From Okapia johnstoni (taxonomy: Eukaryota; Chordata; Mammalia; Artiodactyla; Giraffidae): DNA of 64,000 nucleotides. The stretch's first letter is position 1; every line of letters starts with the position of its first letter. The notes beneath the pieces are model-generated. The model was not told the origin of the DNA. It saw only the letters and a list, made by a program, of their open reading frames with translations, and searched no databases. Below, piece after piece: positions 9,890 through 20,179 of this stretch. The stretch covers positions 33,814,001 through 33,878,000 of the forward strand of contig CM044309.1 in the NCBI GenBank assembly GCA_024291935.2, written 5' to 3'. The translations under genes and the position numbers were made by a program.

Positions 9890-10859
9890 TATACTTAGAA
9901 GATGATTGAAATATTTTCAGGGGCTACTGTGCCTTGGCACGGTTTTTACCTTGAAAGCCTAACCTCTACCACCCCCATAAAATTAAACTCCACTAAATTA
10001 TAAGCACTTAAATTGGGGTCTTTTACATCTTGGTGTGGTCACATGTCATAAAGACATGGGATAACTTAGAAGTCAGTGTATCTTCTAGTGATAATCAGTC
10101 AACACCTCCCTTAAGCAATTCCCTTTGGCTATGAAGCAAAACATTGAATTAGCACACATTTGTCAAAAATTGGTACGACTTAGTCTCATTAACGAATTTG
10201 AAATTTCAAATACAGACTTGGTGAAATGATTCCACTGTGCTGTAAGTATGCTAGATTTTGCCAAGTGCTGATAACATTTTTGGCACAGTTTCAGTACTAA
10301 GTGGAATTATGTATTTATTACTTAAATTATGTAAGCTATCCATACTTACTATAAAAAGAAAGGAATAGGTATGTACTTAAGCAAAAAGAAGAAAGTATAT
10401 ACACAAGAAGAAGGTATATACTTTAGCAAAAAAAGAAGAAATACAATTCAACTACCCAAAGATAGAGATTATTAACATTTTGCATTGTACTTGTTCATAT
10501 TTTTTTTCCAGTATGTGTATGTGTGTGTCCTTTGTGTGTGTGTGTCTTTTTAACGAATACTTTAAAATTACACTGGTTGTTAAAAAAATGAATCATAGAA
10601 TGTAAAAATTGAGTGATTGTAGCCTAAGCCCTTCATTTGACAGTTGCAAAAAACTGCAAGATTCTTTCCTAAGGGTAGAGCATGGCTGGACTATAATTAT
10701 ACTGACTTTGAAAATATGAGTCCTTTGGGTCCCAGAAAATAATTCATGTTCTTGCTTGTTTGCATCTCAGTGATACAGGACTCCAATGCTCTAGAACCAA
10801 AAACTACACAATAGGAAAGAAAAGGTGAAATTCGATTGATGAGGTTTCAAGACAGTCAG
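9890..10859. other. AT-rich unique sequence
   Basis: No gene. A local duplication of AGTATATAC/GGTATATAC with AAGAAGAA units lies at 10,379-10,445. CTACCCAAAGATAGAGATTA at about 10,451 may be an old interspersed repeat I cannot name. Confidence 0.35.
10511..10549. repeat. (TG)n simple repeat, interrupted
   Basis: GTATGTGTATGTGTGTGTCC then TTTGTGTGTGTGTGTC. Confidence 0.85.
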
Positions 10860-11425
10860 AAAATGTCATACAGAGTGAAGTAAGCCAAAAAGAGAAAGAC
10901 AAATGTTGTATATTAACACAAACATATGAAATCTAGAAAAATGGTACTGATGAGCCTATTTGCAGAGCAGGAACAGAAGTAGAGAACAGGCTTCTGGACA
11001 CAGTGGGGAAAGAAGAGGGTGGGATGAATTGAGAGCAGCATTGACATATATACACTATCATGTGTAAAACAGATAACCAGTGGGAAGCTACTGTATAGCA
11101 CAGAGAGCTCAGTTTGGTGCTTTGGGATGACTTAGAGGGGTGGGATTGGGGGATGGGAGGGGGGCTCAAGAGGGAGAGGATCAGTCAGTTCAGTCGCTCA
11201 TTCACTCATTCGTGTCCGACTCTTTGCCACCCCATGGACTGCAGCATGCCAGGTTTCCCTGTCCATCACCAACTCCCAGAGCTTGTTCAAACTCACATCC
11301 ATCAAGTTGGTGATGCCATCCAACCATCTCATATATGTATATTAATACATATGAGTGATTCACATTATTGTACAACAGAAACTAACACAATATTGTAAGG
11401 CAATTATATTCCAATAAAAAAGTTA
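10860..11425 (+). mobile_element. Ruminant L1 3' end, interrupted
   Basis: AGTGAAGTAAGCCAAAAAGA, CTACTGTATAGCACAGAGAG, the G-rich tract GGGGGATGGGAGGGGGGCTC and AACTAACACAATATTGTAAG mark the end of ORF2 and the 3' UTR of ruminant L1. It is split by an antisense BovB piece. Confidence 0.85.
11183..11330 (-). mobile_element. BovB 3' fragment inserted in L1
   Basis: TCAGTTCAGTCGCTCATTCA, CTTTGCCACCCCATGGACTG, TGTCCATCACCAACTCCCAG and GATGCCATCCAACCATCTCA. This is antisense BovB, 5'-truncated to about 145 bp. Confidence 0.88.
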
Positions 11426-11499
11426 TCAGATCGATACCAAAGTCACTTTTTTTCATATTAGGAAAGGACTTTTAAATAAGAATCAGAAAAAACTGCATT

Positions 11500-11590
11500 G
11501 TGATTCCCATTCTGGTAATTACAGCCTTGTGACTTGGTAACCTCTCTTCCTATCTCCTCATCTATAGAATAGAAATGATCTCTTTTTCCA
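11500..11590 (-). mobile_element. MIR-like SINE, antisense
   Basis: CTTGTGACTTGGTAACCTCT then CTCCTCATCTATAGAATAGA matches antisense MIR. Confidence 0.5.
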
Positions 11591-11778
11591 TTCCCATTTT
11601 CATTAAACCAAATGAAATTCAGAATGTGAAAGCATTTTCTAACCGTGAAATGTCATGGAAAGTGAGGTATTGTTGAAAACAAGTGAGAAGAGACCTAAAC
11701 ACATAGACCACTACTCAAACAAATCATAGATCTCATCTTCCCTCAGGCTGTAATGCTCTTCTCAACTTGGATTGTTAT

Positions 11779-11808
11779 TGTGTGTGCGTGTGTGTGTGTG
11801 TGTGTGTT
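11779..11808. repeat. (TG)n simple repeat
   Basis: About 30 bp of TG/GC dinucleotides. It produces a spurious run of Cys-Val codons in one frame. Confidence 0.9.
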
Positions 11809-11814
11809 TTCACA

Positions 11815-12215
11815 TCACTCTGTGCATCTTTCCTTCGAACAACTATCACAATGTATTATCATTCTGGGTTTCTATTTCTGTCTTGCTCACTAGATAATAG
11901 ACTTCTTTTTTTGATGGTAAACTCTTTAATGATGAGAACTGTCTTGCAACCTGAGGCTTGGGGACATTTAGTCCTGTTCCGTCCATCTCCCTCAGCGCTC
12001 CCCAAGACAAGCTGCCTCCAATCCTTCACTCAGAGTTTGCCAACCTGATCATCACCCTCAGGCCCCACCTCTCTCACAACATCCCTCCCCATCAAGAAGT
12101 TTTATAAGCACCATTAACCTTTTTCATTTTTAGATCTCCAGCATCTAAAATGATGCCTCGAGGCTAACACTGTAGACTGTGTAAAGTTGATAGAAGGATG
12201 AATGAGTGAGACTGC
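11815..12215 (+). mobile_element. L2-like 3' end, diverged
   Basis: CACTAGATAATAGACTTCTT, then TTAGATCTCCAGCATCTAAA, then an AGGATGAATGAGTGAG tail resembles L2. The central 11,950-12,110 is not clearly L2. Confidence 0.4.
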
Positions 12216-12549
12216 TGAATTACTGTCTCTAAGAATGTTCTTTTCCTGTCAGTCAAGGCTTCCTCTATTTAAATCTCTGAAATCTGATCATGGACAATTT
12301 TGGTTTGATTATTCAAGAAGGGTCATGACTTGTAATAACTTGTGAGTTCCTGAAGAAAGAATGTGAGTGAGGGCCAGGGTCAGAATCTGCACTCTCAGTT
12401 CCTAGGTTAACATTTGCAGCCTGCTGCCTCCTCAACGTGGCTTTATTATCACAGACTTTGTCCTGTATTCAGTGATGCTAGGAATCCACCTCTTTTGGCT
12501 CTGAAGTCCAAGTTCTTTCTTCTATAGTTCTCAAAAAGATTAGCATTTT
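12216..12549. other. Unique sequence
   Basis: No recognisable element or gene. Confidence 0.4.
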
Positions 12550-12915
12550 CAAAGCTCTTTGTTATCTCCTTCCTCCTTTACAGATTAGCCCAGAGGCTCA
12601 GAGAGGTTCAATAATGTGCTGAAGGTCACCCAGCTGATAGGGCTTTCCAAGTAAGCTCAGCTTTAAAGAATCTGCCTGCCAGAGCAGGAGACAGCTGGTT
12701 CTATCCCTGGGTCAGCAAGATCCCCTGGAGGGGGAAATGCCAGTTCACTCCAGTATTCTTGCCTGGAAAATCCCATAGACAGAGAACCTGGTGGGCTACA
12801 AATCTGTGGGGTTGCAAAAGAGTCGGATACAACAACTGAGAACATACCCCACTAGTAAGTGACAGAGAGGACCTGGGAATCAAGACCTCTGATTCCATGT
12901 GAATGTTCATTTCTC
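12550..12915 (+). mobile_element. MIR SINE split by a Bov-tA
   Basis: The first part (GAGGCTCAGAGAGGTTCAAT, GAAGGTCACCCAGCTGATA) is interrupted at about 12,640. It resumes at 12,850 with CTAGTAAGTGACAGAGAGGA and CAAGACCTCTGATTCCATGT. Confidence 0.75.
12641..12848 (+). mobile_element. Bov-tA SINE inserted in MIR
   Basis: Sense copy: GGCTTTCCAAGTAAGCTCAG, GATCCCCTGGAGGGGGAAAT, GTTGCAAAAGAGTCGGATAC. More diverged than most Bov-tA here. Confidence 0.9.
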
Positions 12916-13175
12916 CATACAATAGAATACAGTCATGTTGGACAAAGAAATCACCCGATACATTATTAACTGAATGAAGAAGAAATAGAAGTTAAAAGAA
13001 GGAAGGAAGGGCAAAGGGAACACTGGTTCAAAATGTGTGTAAAATTTGTTCTATACAGAAACTTTTTAGAGATTTAATAATATTAGTTGTTGATAGTATT
13101 TATAAGTCCTTGGAGGGCATGCTAATATATCTTATATGTGTGTTCTTGCAGAGTGTAGTAAGATGTTTTCCAACA

Positions 13176-13422
13176 GTTGCTGTTGTTGTTCAGTCATTCA
13201 TTCATGTCCAACTCTTTGCGACCCCATGGACTGCAGCACGCCAGGCTTCCCTGTCCATCACCAACTCCCAGGAGCTTGCTCAAACTCATGTCCATTGAGT
13301 CGGTGATGTCATCCAACCATCTCATCCTCTGTCGTCCCCTTCTCCTACTGCCTTCAATCTTTCCCGACATCAGGGTCTTTTCAAATGAATCAGCTCTTCC
13401 CATCAGGTGGCCAAAATATTGA
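13176..13422 (-). mobile_element. BovB 3' end, antisense
   Basis: GTTGCTGTTGTTGTTCAGTC (reversed CAA tail), TGTCCATCACCAACTCCCAG, CTTCAATCTTTCCCGACATC and CATCAGGTGGCCAAAATATT. About 245 bp remain, reaching the 3' part of the ORF. Confidence 0.9.
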
Positions 13423-13624
13423 CAGGTGGCCAGTCCTTCCAGGGCCTGGCTCTGCTTCCAGCTTAGGCCTCTTTCAACTTATGTTTCCTCACCCTGAAAA
13501 ATGCTTTCTAAGATCCCTTACAGCTCCACTTAATAGAAAAATATTAACTTAAGAATAATACGGATGGTGTGCAATCTACAAATAAAGTCATTTGGTGGGT
13601 GAGTCAGCAATTTAGCATTTTTGG

Positions 13625-13850
13625 GAAAGCATACAGGCTCTGGAGAGACTGAGCATGTATCCCAGCTCAGCTACATACTGTGTGTATGAACAAACTTGGA
13701 CAAACTACATAGCCCCTCAGGGCCTCCAATTCCTCTTCTATAAATAGGAATACTAATTCCTACTTCATAAGGTTGTTGAGACAATTAAATAACTTTAAAA
13801 GTGCTTAGATTAGTGACAACACATATGACAGAAGTGTTAGCTCTTGTTAC
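13625..13850 (-). mobile_element. MIR SINE, near full length, antisense
   Basis: AGGCTCTGGAGAGACTGAGC, GCCTCCAATTCCTCTTCTAT, AAGGTTGTTGAGACAATTAA and AAGTGCTTAGATTAGTGACA follow the whole antisense MIR order. Confidence 0.8.
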
Positions 13851-14127
13851 TAACATTGGAGCCTGTGGACTTTTCATTAGAAAAATACACGAGTGAGCAC
13901 CTTGGGCAAGTCAATTTTTAATTACTTGAAAGTCATGAAAGCTGACTTGGATGTCTGAAGTGTTGACAGAGAGCAGGAGAAAGACAGGAAGAGACAGAAG
14001 AAAAAACCAAATGCCTGACCTTTCCCATTGCCATAGATGGTAACCAGGATAAGGAAATATTTAGCAGAGATGCAAGAGTAAGTATGTACAGATAGCTCTT
14101 TAAATTGTGTTCCAGAATGCTAGCAAG

Positions 14128-14432
14128 GGACTTCCCTGGTAGTACAGTGGAGGAGAATCTACCTGCCAATGCAGGAGACACGGATTCAATCCCTGGTCCA
14201 GGAAGATTCCACATGCTGCAGAGCAACTACGCCTGCGTGCCACAACTACTGAGCCCGTGTGCACTGACTACTGAAGCCCATGCGCCTAGAGCTTGGGCTC
14301 CGCAACGAGAGAAGCCACCACAACCAGAAGCCCGAACACCCAACAAAGAGTAGCCCCTGCTCACAGCAATGAGAGAAAGCCTGCACACAGCAACAAAGAC
14401 CCAGTGCAGTCAAAAATTAATTAATTTTTTAA
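14128..14432 (+). mobile_element. CHR-type SINE, long form
   Basis: GGGACTTCCCTGGTAGTACA head, TTCCACATGCTGCAGAGCAA, GTGCCACAACTACTGAGCCC, AAGCCTGCACACAGCAACAA, then AATTAATTAATTTTT. Confidence 0.9.
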
Positions 14433-15044
14433 AAACAAATTCTATTTTTACAAAAAGCTTGCAAGAAGAGGAACTTTTATTTGAAACTGAGTACACCTTC
14501 CATTAAAAAGACCTACACTATATGGTTAATTAATTTTCAACAAGGTGCCAACATAGATAATTCAATAGAGAAAAGATTGTCAATAGTAGGTAATGGGTAG
14601 TCCATATGCAAACAAATGCACCTGACCCTCACTTTACAACATGCAAAGATTAACTCAAAATGGATCATAGACCTGAATGTAGTGATTAAAACGAATCAAA
14701 CTTTCAGAAGAAAACAGGAGAAAATCATTTTGACATTAGATCAGGCAAAGACTACTTAAGAAGGACAAAATAACAGAAACTATAACCTTTAAAAGTGACA
14801 AATGGGTATCATCAAACTTACAAATTGACATGCTTAAAGATAAGCCACAAGACTGGATATATTTTACAAAACTTAATAATAAGTTGTAAGTATTATAATA
14901 ATAATATGAACAACACAATTTAAAAAACAGGCAAAAAAATTTATAAATACTTCACAAAAAAAGATATATGAGTAACAGATAAATACATTTTTTAAATAGT
15001 CAACATCTAGTCTTCAGAGAAAAACAATTAAGACCATACTGATA

Positions 15045-15295
15045 TATTTCAGAGCTATATTATTAGATACATAAAACTTTAGAACTGTCAAAAAGATTGA
15101 TACAGTGACATCATTCTTTAAATTTGATTTGTTGTATACCAAATGTTGTGGATATATTTTTAGAATAATATTTCTTAGAGTTTCTTGAACACATTTTCTC
15201 TAAATATATACAAATATATTTTGAATATATATGCTATATATAATCTTGTTTGTGTTTTTAAAATTAGCTTTAACTAATAAGTTTTTAGTGAAAAT
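15045..15295. other. AT-rich segment interrupting L1M
   Basis: L1 similarity stops after CATACTGATAT and resumes at ATGAGATATATACCC. The intervening 250 bp or so is AT-rich and unlike L1. It could be an unrecognised insertion or a heavily diverged L1 stretch. Confidence 0.35.
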
Positions 15296-15449
15296 ATCAA
15301 TGAGATATATACCCACAAATGTCTGAAAATTAAAAGAACTGGCAATAGCAAATATTAACAAGAATGTAAAGCCACTGTAATTCTAGCCACTTTGGAAAAT
15401 AGTATGGTAGTACCTTATAAAGTTAAATATACATTTAGCATGTGACCAA

Positions 15450-15517
15450 GAAATCTGCCTGCAATGAGGGAAACCCGGGTTCCATCCCTGGGTCGGGCCT
15501 GGAGAATTCCATGGATG
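15450..15517 (+). mobile_element. Bov-tA fragment with internal deletion
   Basis: ATCTGCCTGCAATGAGGGAA and TTCCATCCCTGGGTCGG join directly to GCCTGGAGAATTCCATGGAT, skipping the usual 50 bp or so between them. Confidence 0.75.
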
Positions 15518-15830
15518 GGCACCAGGTGTCCATAAATAGGACAATGGATAAACAATCTGTGGTATATTCATAAAACATTATGCAACAACTTAAAAGGAAT
15601 AAACTACGGCCACATAACAAAGTGAGTACATCTCCAAAACATTATACTGATTGAAAAAAGAATAACACAGAAGAGTACATACCACATGATTCTATTTTCA
15701 TGAAGCTCTAGAATAGGCAAATTTAACCAAAGGTGGAAACATTTGAAATATCGATTGCTTCTGCAGGGATGGGGAAGAGGAAAAAAACTCCAGGAGACTG
15801 AGCTCAAAAATTATATGAAGACGTTCACTG

Positions 15831-16114
15831 TTCCTCTCTTTCTTTAGCTTACACTTAAATGGCTTGGTTTCCTACTTAGTTTCTTTAAGCAGCTCTTTTT
15901 CCTTGTCTCAGCAGATTTTACCTCCTGTACTGGTATTTTGGTCTCAGGAAATTGACAGTTTGATGAATAAGATGAAGAAACTGTCAGAGAGACACAACGT
16001 GGAGTAACACATCTTGCTACTTTTCCAAATGTGTCCAGGGGTCAGAGAGCCTACTGATCACTTTTGATATCAGTAGACAGACCTCAAAAAGACTGTAAAA
16101 ACTAGGACAAAATA
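15831..16114. other. Unique sequence
   Basis: Nothing recognised. Confidence 0.35.
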
Positions 16115-16124
16115 CATGCCGTAT

Positions 16125-16367
16125 AATGTGTGTGTGTGTGTGCGCACACGCGCGTGCGTGCTTATTCATTCAGTTGTGTCTGACTGCAACCTCATGGACT
16201 GTAGCCCACCAGGCTCATCTGTCCATGGAATTCTCCAGTCATGAATATCTGAGTGTGTTGCCATTTCCTACTCCAGGAGATCTTCCTGACCCAGGGACTG
16301 AACCCTCGTCTCTTGCGTCTCCTGCATTGGTAGGCATATTCAATACCACTGCACCACTTGGTAAGCC
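16125..16367 (-). mobile_element. Bov-tA SINE with 10-bp TSD
   Basis: Antisense copy with CATGGAATTCTCCAGTCATG and the head ending CCACTTGGTAAGCC. TSD CATGCC(G/A)TAT at 16115-16124 and 16368-16377. The 3' tail has become the TG/CG run. Confidence 0.92.
16126..16161. repeat. 36-bp alternating purine-pyrimidine run
   Basis: ATGTGTGTGTGTGTGCGCAC continues into ACGCGCGTGCGTGC without breaking alternation. It coincides with the tail of the adjoining antisense SINE. Confidence 0.85.
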
Positions 16368-16453
16368 CATGCCATATGATACTATTCATGCAAAATTTAA
16401 AAGCATACATACAATGCTATATTTTGATTGTAGAATCAAAGTATAAACATATG

Positions 16454-16662
16454 AAAAGTGAAAGTCACTCAATTTTCTCTGACTCTTTGCGACCCCAGGA
16501 CTGTAGTCTACCAGACTCCTCTGTTCATGGGATTTCCCAGGCAAGAACACTGGAATGGGTTGTCATTCTCTCCTCCAGGGAATCTTCCCTGACCCAGGGA
16601 TCGAACCCAGGTCTCCCGCATTGCAGGATAGATTCTTTACCATCTGAGTTACCAGAGACAGG
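16454..16662 (-). mobile_element. Bov-tA SINE
   Basis: AAAAGTGAAAGTCACTCAAT, TTTCCCAGGCAAGAACACTG and ATCGAACCCAGGTCTCCCGC, ending CTGAGTTACCAGAGA. Confidence 0.9.
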
Positions 16663-16766
16663 AAGTATATGCACTAACTTCAGGGTGCTGGTTGTGTCTA
16701 GCGAGAGAGGGCTAGGGAACAGTTATAAGGGGATCATCAGTTACATCTCAATCTGTTTAATATCTA

Positions 16767-16984
16767 GGGTGTCCCTGGTGGATCAGACGGTAAAGAATTT
16801 GCCTACAATGCAGGAGACCTGGGTTCTATCCCTGGGTCAGAAAGATCCCACGGAGAAGGGAAGGGCTACCCACTTCAGTATTCTTGCCTGAAGAATTTAA
16901 TGGACAGAGGAGCCTGGCAAGCTCTATAATCCATGGGGTCAAAAAGAGGCAGGCACGATTCAGCAACCACATCACATGCACACA
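16767..16984 (+). mobile_element. Bov-tA SINE with 11-bp TSD
   Basis: Sense copy from GGGTGTCCCTGGTGGATCAG to a GATTCAGCAACCACATCACA tail. Perfect TSD TTTAATATCTA at 16756-16766 and 16985-16995. Confidence 0.95.
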
Positions 16985-17218
16985 TTTAATATCTATCTAT
17001 ATATTAAAATTGCTGAAAACTGTTGTTTGGATTGGGGTGGATATTTCGTAACGTTACTCTCTCTACTTCTCTGTGTGTTTAACACTTTTCATAGTCAAAC
17101 ACAACAAGAAGATTGAGACATTAGCCTTGTGGGCTGGACAGCCCTGGTAGCATCTCTCCCAGTATCTGACTGCCTTGAAGCATTCAAAAAAAGAAAAAGC
17201 TATGCCTCACCAAGAATA

Positions 17219-17407
17219 TTTTTTTTTTTTAATATTTGTTTATTTATTTGGTTGCACTGGGTCTTAGTTGCAGCACTCAGGATCTTTAGTTGCTATATTT
17301 GAACTCTTTAGTTGTAGCATACAGGATCTAGTTCCCTGGCCAGGGATTGAGCTTCAGCCCCCTACACTGGGAGTGCAGAGTCTTAGCCACTGGACCACCA
17401 GGGAAAA
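17219..17407 (-). mobile_element. CHR-type SINE
   Basis: Poly-T, TTTATTTGGTTGCACTGGGT, TAGTTCCCTGGCCAGGGATT and GGACCACCAGGGAAAAACC. Confidence 0.88.
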
Positions 17408-18045
17408 ACCACTAACATTCTTCTCAGTAGCATCTTAGGAAAGGAAAGTCTCCTTTCCCTCTTAGCAAGTGCTCTCAAGAAAAATCTATTGATAACTACA
17501 TGTTCCCTTTTCTGAGTATCAACTTCTATCAACCTATAATTTCCAAGAAACGGAGCTCAAGTCCAAAACAGATAAAGTCGAACCAGTCTTGTCTGAATCA
17601 CGTAAGGGGAATTTCAACATAATTAAAGATCCCTTTAAACCTGGAATTTCTATGGCTGATCTTTTTTTTCCCAGAACATTTTTTAAGTTATGAGATGCTT
17701 TTCTCCTCAACCACCAATAGAACAAACCATCAGTTATACCTGCAGGTTCAAATTTTTGTTTTTGTTTTTTAATAATTTTGTTAGCAACTTGGCCACTGGA
17801 TACTACTCTTGTTGCAAGCAAAATAGCAATCGAAAATCACCCATTTATCTGGAAGGAGCATCTAAAAATCTCAAAAGAGTTGTTAACTATCAGTAGGTGA
17901 GAGGATTGCTTTATCTGGGACACTAAGATGATCAGAGAAAGTACAATGTACTAGTACCATAAATAATTTAAAAATTAAAAAAAAAAAAACAGAAATTAAG
18001 CTCCAAGACCACCATTAAGTTTCCAACCAATGGACTACCAATGTT
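17408..18045. other. AT-rich unique sequence
   Basis: No repeat or gene recognised. A 95-codon minus-strand ORF (17,534-17,821) has no domain signature. A 12-A run lies near 17,979. Confidence 0.4.
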
Positions 18046-18180
18046 AAGGTGTCCCTGGTGGCTCAGAGAGTAAAGAATCTACCTGCAATGCACAAGATCT
18101 GGGTTCGATCCCTGGGTTGGGAAGATCCACTGGAGAAGGAAATGGCTACCCACTCCAGAATTCTTGCCTGGAGAATTCCA
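18046..18180 (+). mobile_element. Bov-tA SINE, 3'-truncated
   Basis: GGTGTCCCTGGTGGCTCAGA to TTGCCTGGAGAATTCC, without the distal BovA end. ATGTTA occurs at 18040-18045 and 18180-18185, a possible short TSD. Confidence 0.88.
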
Positions 18181-18254
18181 TGTTAGCATTCACTGATGGT
18201 GGTTCAGATTAAATAAGTGTCCACATTAAATGAATGACTTGGATAGTCACCTAA

Positions 18255-18445
18255 ATCTATTTATATTTTTCCCAGAACACATTTCACATTTTACTATATG
18301 TCTTCATTTGCTTATTGGTTTTGCTGACTGTGTCTACCCACCCCAGAATATAGCTGATGCCTGAGAGCAGGCATCTCAGTCTGTGCTGTTCACTGCCTGT
18401 GACATAGCTAGTGTTCAGTAACTAGTTGTGGACTGAATGAATTTC
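18255..18445 (+). mobile_element. L2 LINE 3' tail
   Basis: AGGCATCTCAGTCTGTGCTG, ACATAGCTAGTGTTCAGTAA and a GGACTGAATGAA tail. Confidence 0.6.
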
Positions 18446-18473
18446 TTCATTTCATAATCCCTATCTGCCAAAT

Positions 18474-18634
18474 AGGGTTTCCCTGATAGCTCAGTTGGTA
18501 AAGAATCCACCTGCAATGCAGGAGACCTGGTTCGATTCCTGAATTGGGAAGATCCACCGGAGAAGGGATAGGCTCCCCACTCCAGTATTCTTGGGCTTCC
18601 CTTGTGGCTCAGCTGGTAAAGAATCTGCCTGCAA
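18474..18634 (+). mobile_element. Two partial Bov-tA heads in tandem within one TSD
   Basis: A first copy (GGGTTTCCCTGATAGCTCAG to CTCCAGTATTCTT) is cut at 18,593. A second head (GGGCTTCCCTTGTGGCTCAG) follows directly and stops after GCCTGCAA. The pair sits between single copies of TGCCAAAT at 18466-18473 and 18635-18642. Confidence 0.85.
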
Positions 18635-18644
18635 TGCCAAATGA

Positions 18645-18910
18645 TGATCTTAACAATAAAAGAAATATGGGTACTCTTTTATTGAGGACTGACTACATGC
18701 CAGATGTTAGGCTAAGCGCTTTACATACACTTCATTTACTGGTTTAACAGCCCCCTGTGACCCAGGTATGTGTCTCACCTTGTGAATAAGAGGAAACCCA
18801 GACTTAGGATAAGTGAACTGCCTTAGGCCATGCAATGAAAAAGAAGCAGAGCAGGGATTTGAATTCCTGCCTGTGAAATGCCATAGTAGGCTCCTAAACC
18901 CTGTCTCACA
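18645..18910 (+). mobile_element. MIR SINE, near full length
   Basis: ACTACATGCCAGATGTTAGG, TAAGCGCTTTACATACACTT, AGAGGAAACCCAGACTTAGG and CAGGGATTTGAATTCCTGCC cover nearly the whole consensus. Confidence 0.85.
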
Positions 18911-19190
18911 TGCCAACTTACATGTGACTTAGACTTAGACTTACATGTCCAACACCGGGAGAAAACTGATTTCTCTCAGCTCCAGTTAGAACTGGTAACT
19001 TTGCAGTGTCCAGTAATGCCCTTGCCCTTTACTAGCTCCCTTCCATTGTTACATGTGACATACTCATAGAAAGAAAAACTGGTGTTCCCTCACAAATTCA
19101 GACTTGTCCTCACCCCTACCACATGGCACACGACCTTGTCACAAGGTCACTCTGGTTAATAATAATGTTGTTTTGTTAAGCACATTCACT

Positions 19191-19378
19191 TTTTTGTTTT
19201 AATATTTATTTTTATTTATTTGGCTGCACGGAGTCTTTCAAATAGTATCTTTACTTGCTTGCAGCATACAAACCCTTAGTCATGGCATGTGGGATCTAGT
19301 TCCCTGACCAGAAATCAAACCTGGGCCCCCTTCATTGGGAGCTCCGAGTCTTAGCCCCTGGACCATCAGAGAAGTCCC
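19191..19378 (-). mobile_element. CHR-type SINE
   Basis: TTTATTTATTTGGCTGCACG, GATCTAGTTCCCTGACCAGA and GGACCATCAGAGAAGTCCC. CACATTCA(C/T)T flanks both sides (19181-19190, 19379-19388) as a TSD. Confidence 0.9.
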
Positions 19379-19439
19379 CACATTCATTCTTGAAGTCAAG
19401 AGACGGTGATGAGGTTCTTAGGGGTGTGGTTTAGGGGGA

Positions 19440-19615
19440 AAAGCTTGAGGTTTGGAATTGTACAGTCCTGGGCTCAAACGTTCTTTCTGTATTTGCCACC
19501 AGTGTGACATTTGAAAGCTATCTGATCCTTTAGGGCTTGGGTTTTTCACTAGTAAAGTGGAAATACTGACACCTACCTCTTGAAGTTGTTGAGATGTTAA
19601 AGAAGATTCTGGCAA
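19440..19615 (-). mobile_element. MIR SINE, antisense
   Basis: TACAGTCCTGGGCTCAAACG, then CTATCTGATCCTTTAGGGCT, then GTAAAGTGGAAATACTGACA. Confidence 0.7.
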
Positions 19616-19694
19616 TAAATATTAAGGCTCTTTCTCTTTCACATGGAGACATAGGAACTAGTTTTTTCCCCCAGTTAGAAAAAATAGGAAGGAG

Positions 19695-19735
19695 GGTCGA
19701 AAAGAGTCAGACGTTACTGGGCAACTGAACAACTA
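19695..19735 (+). mobile_element. 40-bp BovB/BovA terminal scrap
   Basis: GGGTCGAAAAGAGTCAGACG then GGGCAACTGAACAACTAG. This is the terminal sequence shared by BovB and BovA elements. Confidence 0.7.
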
Positions 19736-19919
19736 GAGTGAAAAGAAAAGGCACTGAAGACATAGCAACATGTCTCATCTTGTTTGAGTCCTGTTTTGAG
19801 GAGAGTGAGGTACAAGGCAAGGAGAAAGGAACTGAGTTGTATCTCTTTAAGACCCCTCTACTCTGGGCATGTGAACTCCCATTGTGAGTGATAGAGAGGG
19901 GCTAAGAAGTGAGGAGAGG

Positions 19920-20115
19920 GGTGGTCTTGATGGTCTAGTGGTTAAGACTCTGTACTTCCAATGCAGGAGACACAGGTTCCATCCCTGGTCTGGAAACTCA
20001 GATTCCACATGCCATTTAGCTCAGCCAGGAAAAAAAGAAGCACATCTCTCCCTTTCCCTTCACCCACCAACCCAAAAAAGAAAGAAAGGTTTGTTGATGA
20101 AAAAAAAAAAAAAAT
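19920..20115 (+). mobile_element. CHR-type SINE with 13-bp TSD
   Basis: GGTGGTCTTGATGGTCTAGT, TAAGACTCTGTACTTCCAAT and CAGATTCCACATGCCATTTA, with a long A-rich tail. Perfect TSD AAGTGAGGAGAGG at 19907-19919 and 20116-20128. Confidence 0.93.
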
Positions 20116-20179
20116 AAGTGAGGAGAGGACCAGGGAAGGGGAAAACTCAGGGAGATTTGTCCAGATTTGCACTTCCCAT

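Larger units (their letters stand above)
14500..15830 (+). mobile_element. L1M-type LINE, ORF2 C-terminus and 3' UTR, degraded
   Basis: AATTTTCAACAAGGTGCCAA, AACTCAAAATGGATCATAGA, GTGTCCATAAATAGGACAAT and CCACATGATTCTATTTTCAT are in L1 order. Many frameshifts remove coding ability. A Bov-tA scrap (15,450) and an AT-rich non-L1 segment (15,045-15,295) break collinearity. Confidence 0.8.

Noticed and set aside
11767..12048. Cys-Val repeat protein
   Set aside because: The repeat residues come from a (TG)n microsatellite.
13177..13422. 81-codon plus-strand ORF and its 69-codon minus partner
   Set aside because: Both are frames through an antisense BovB 3' end; the minus one matches BovB itself.
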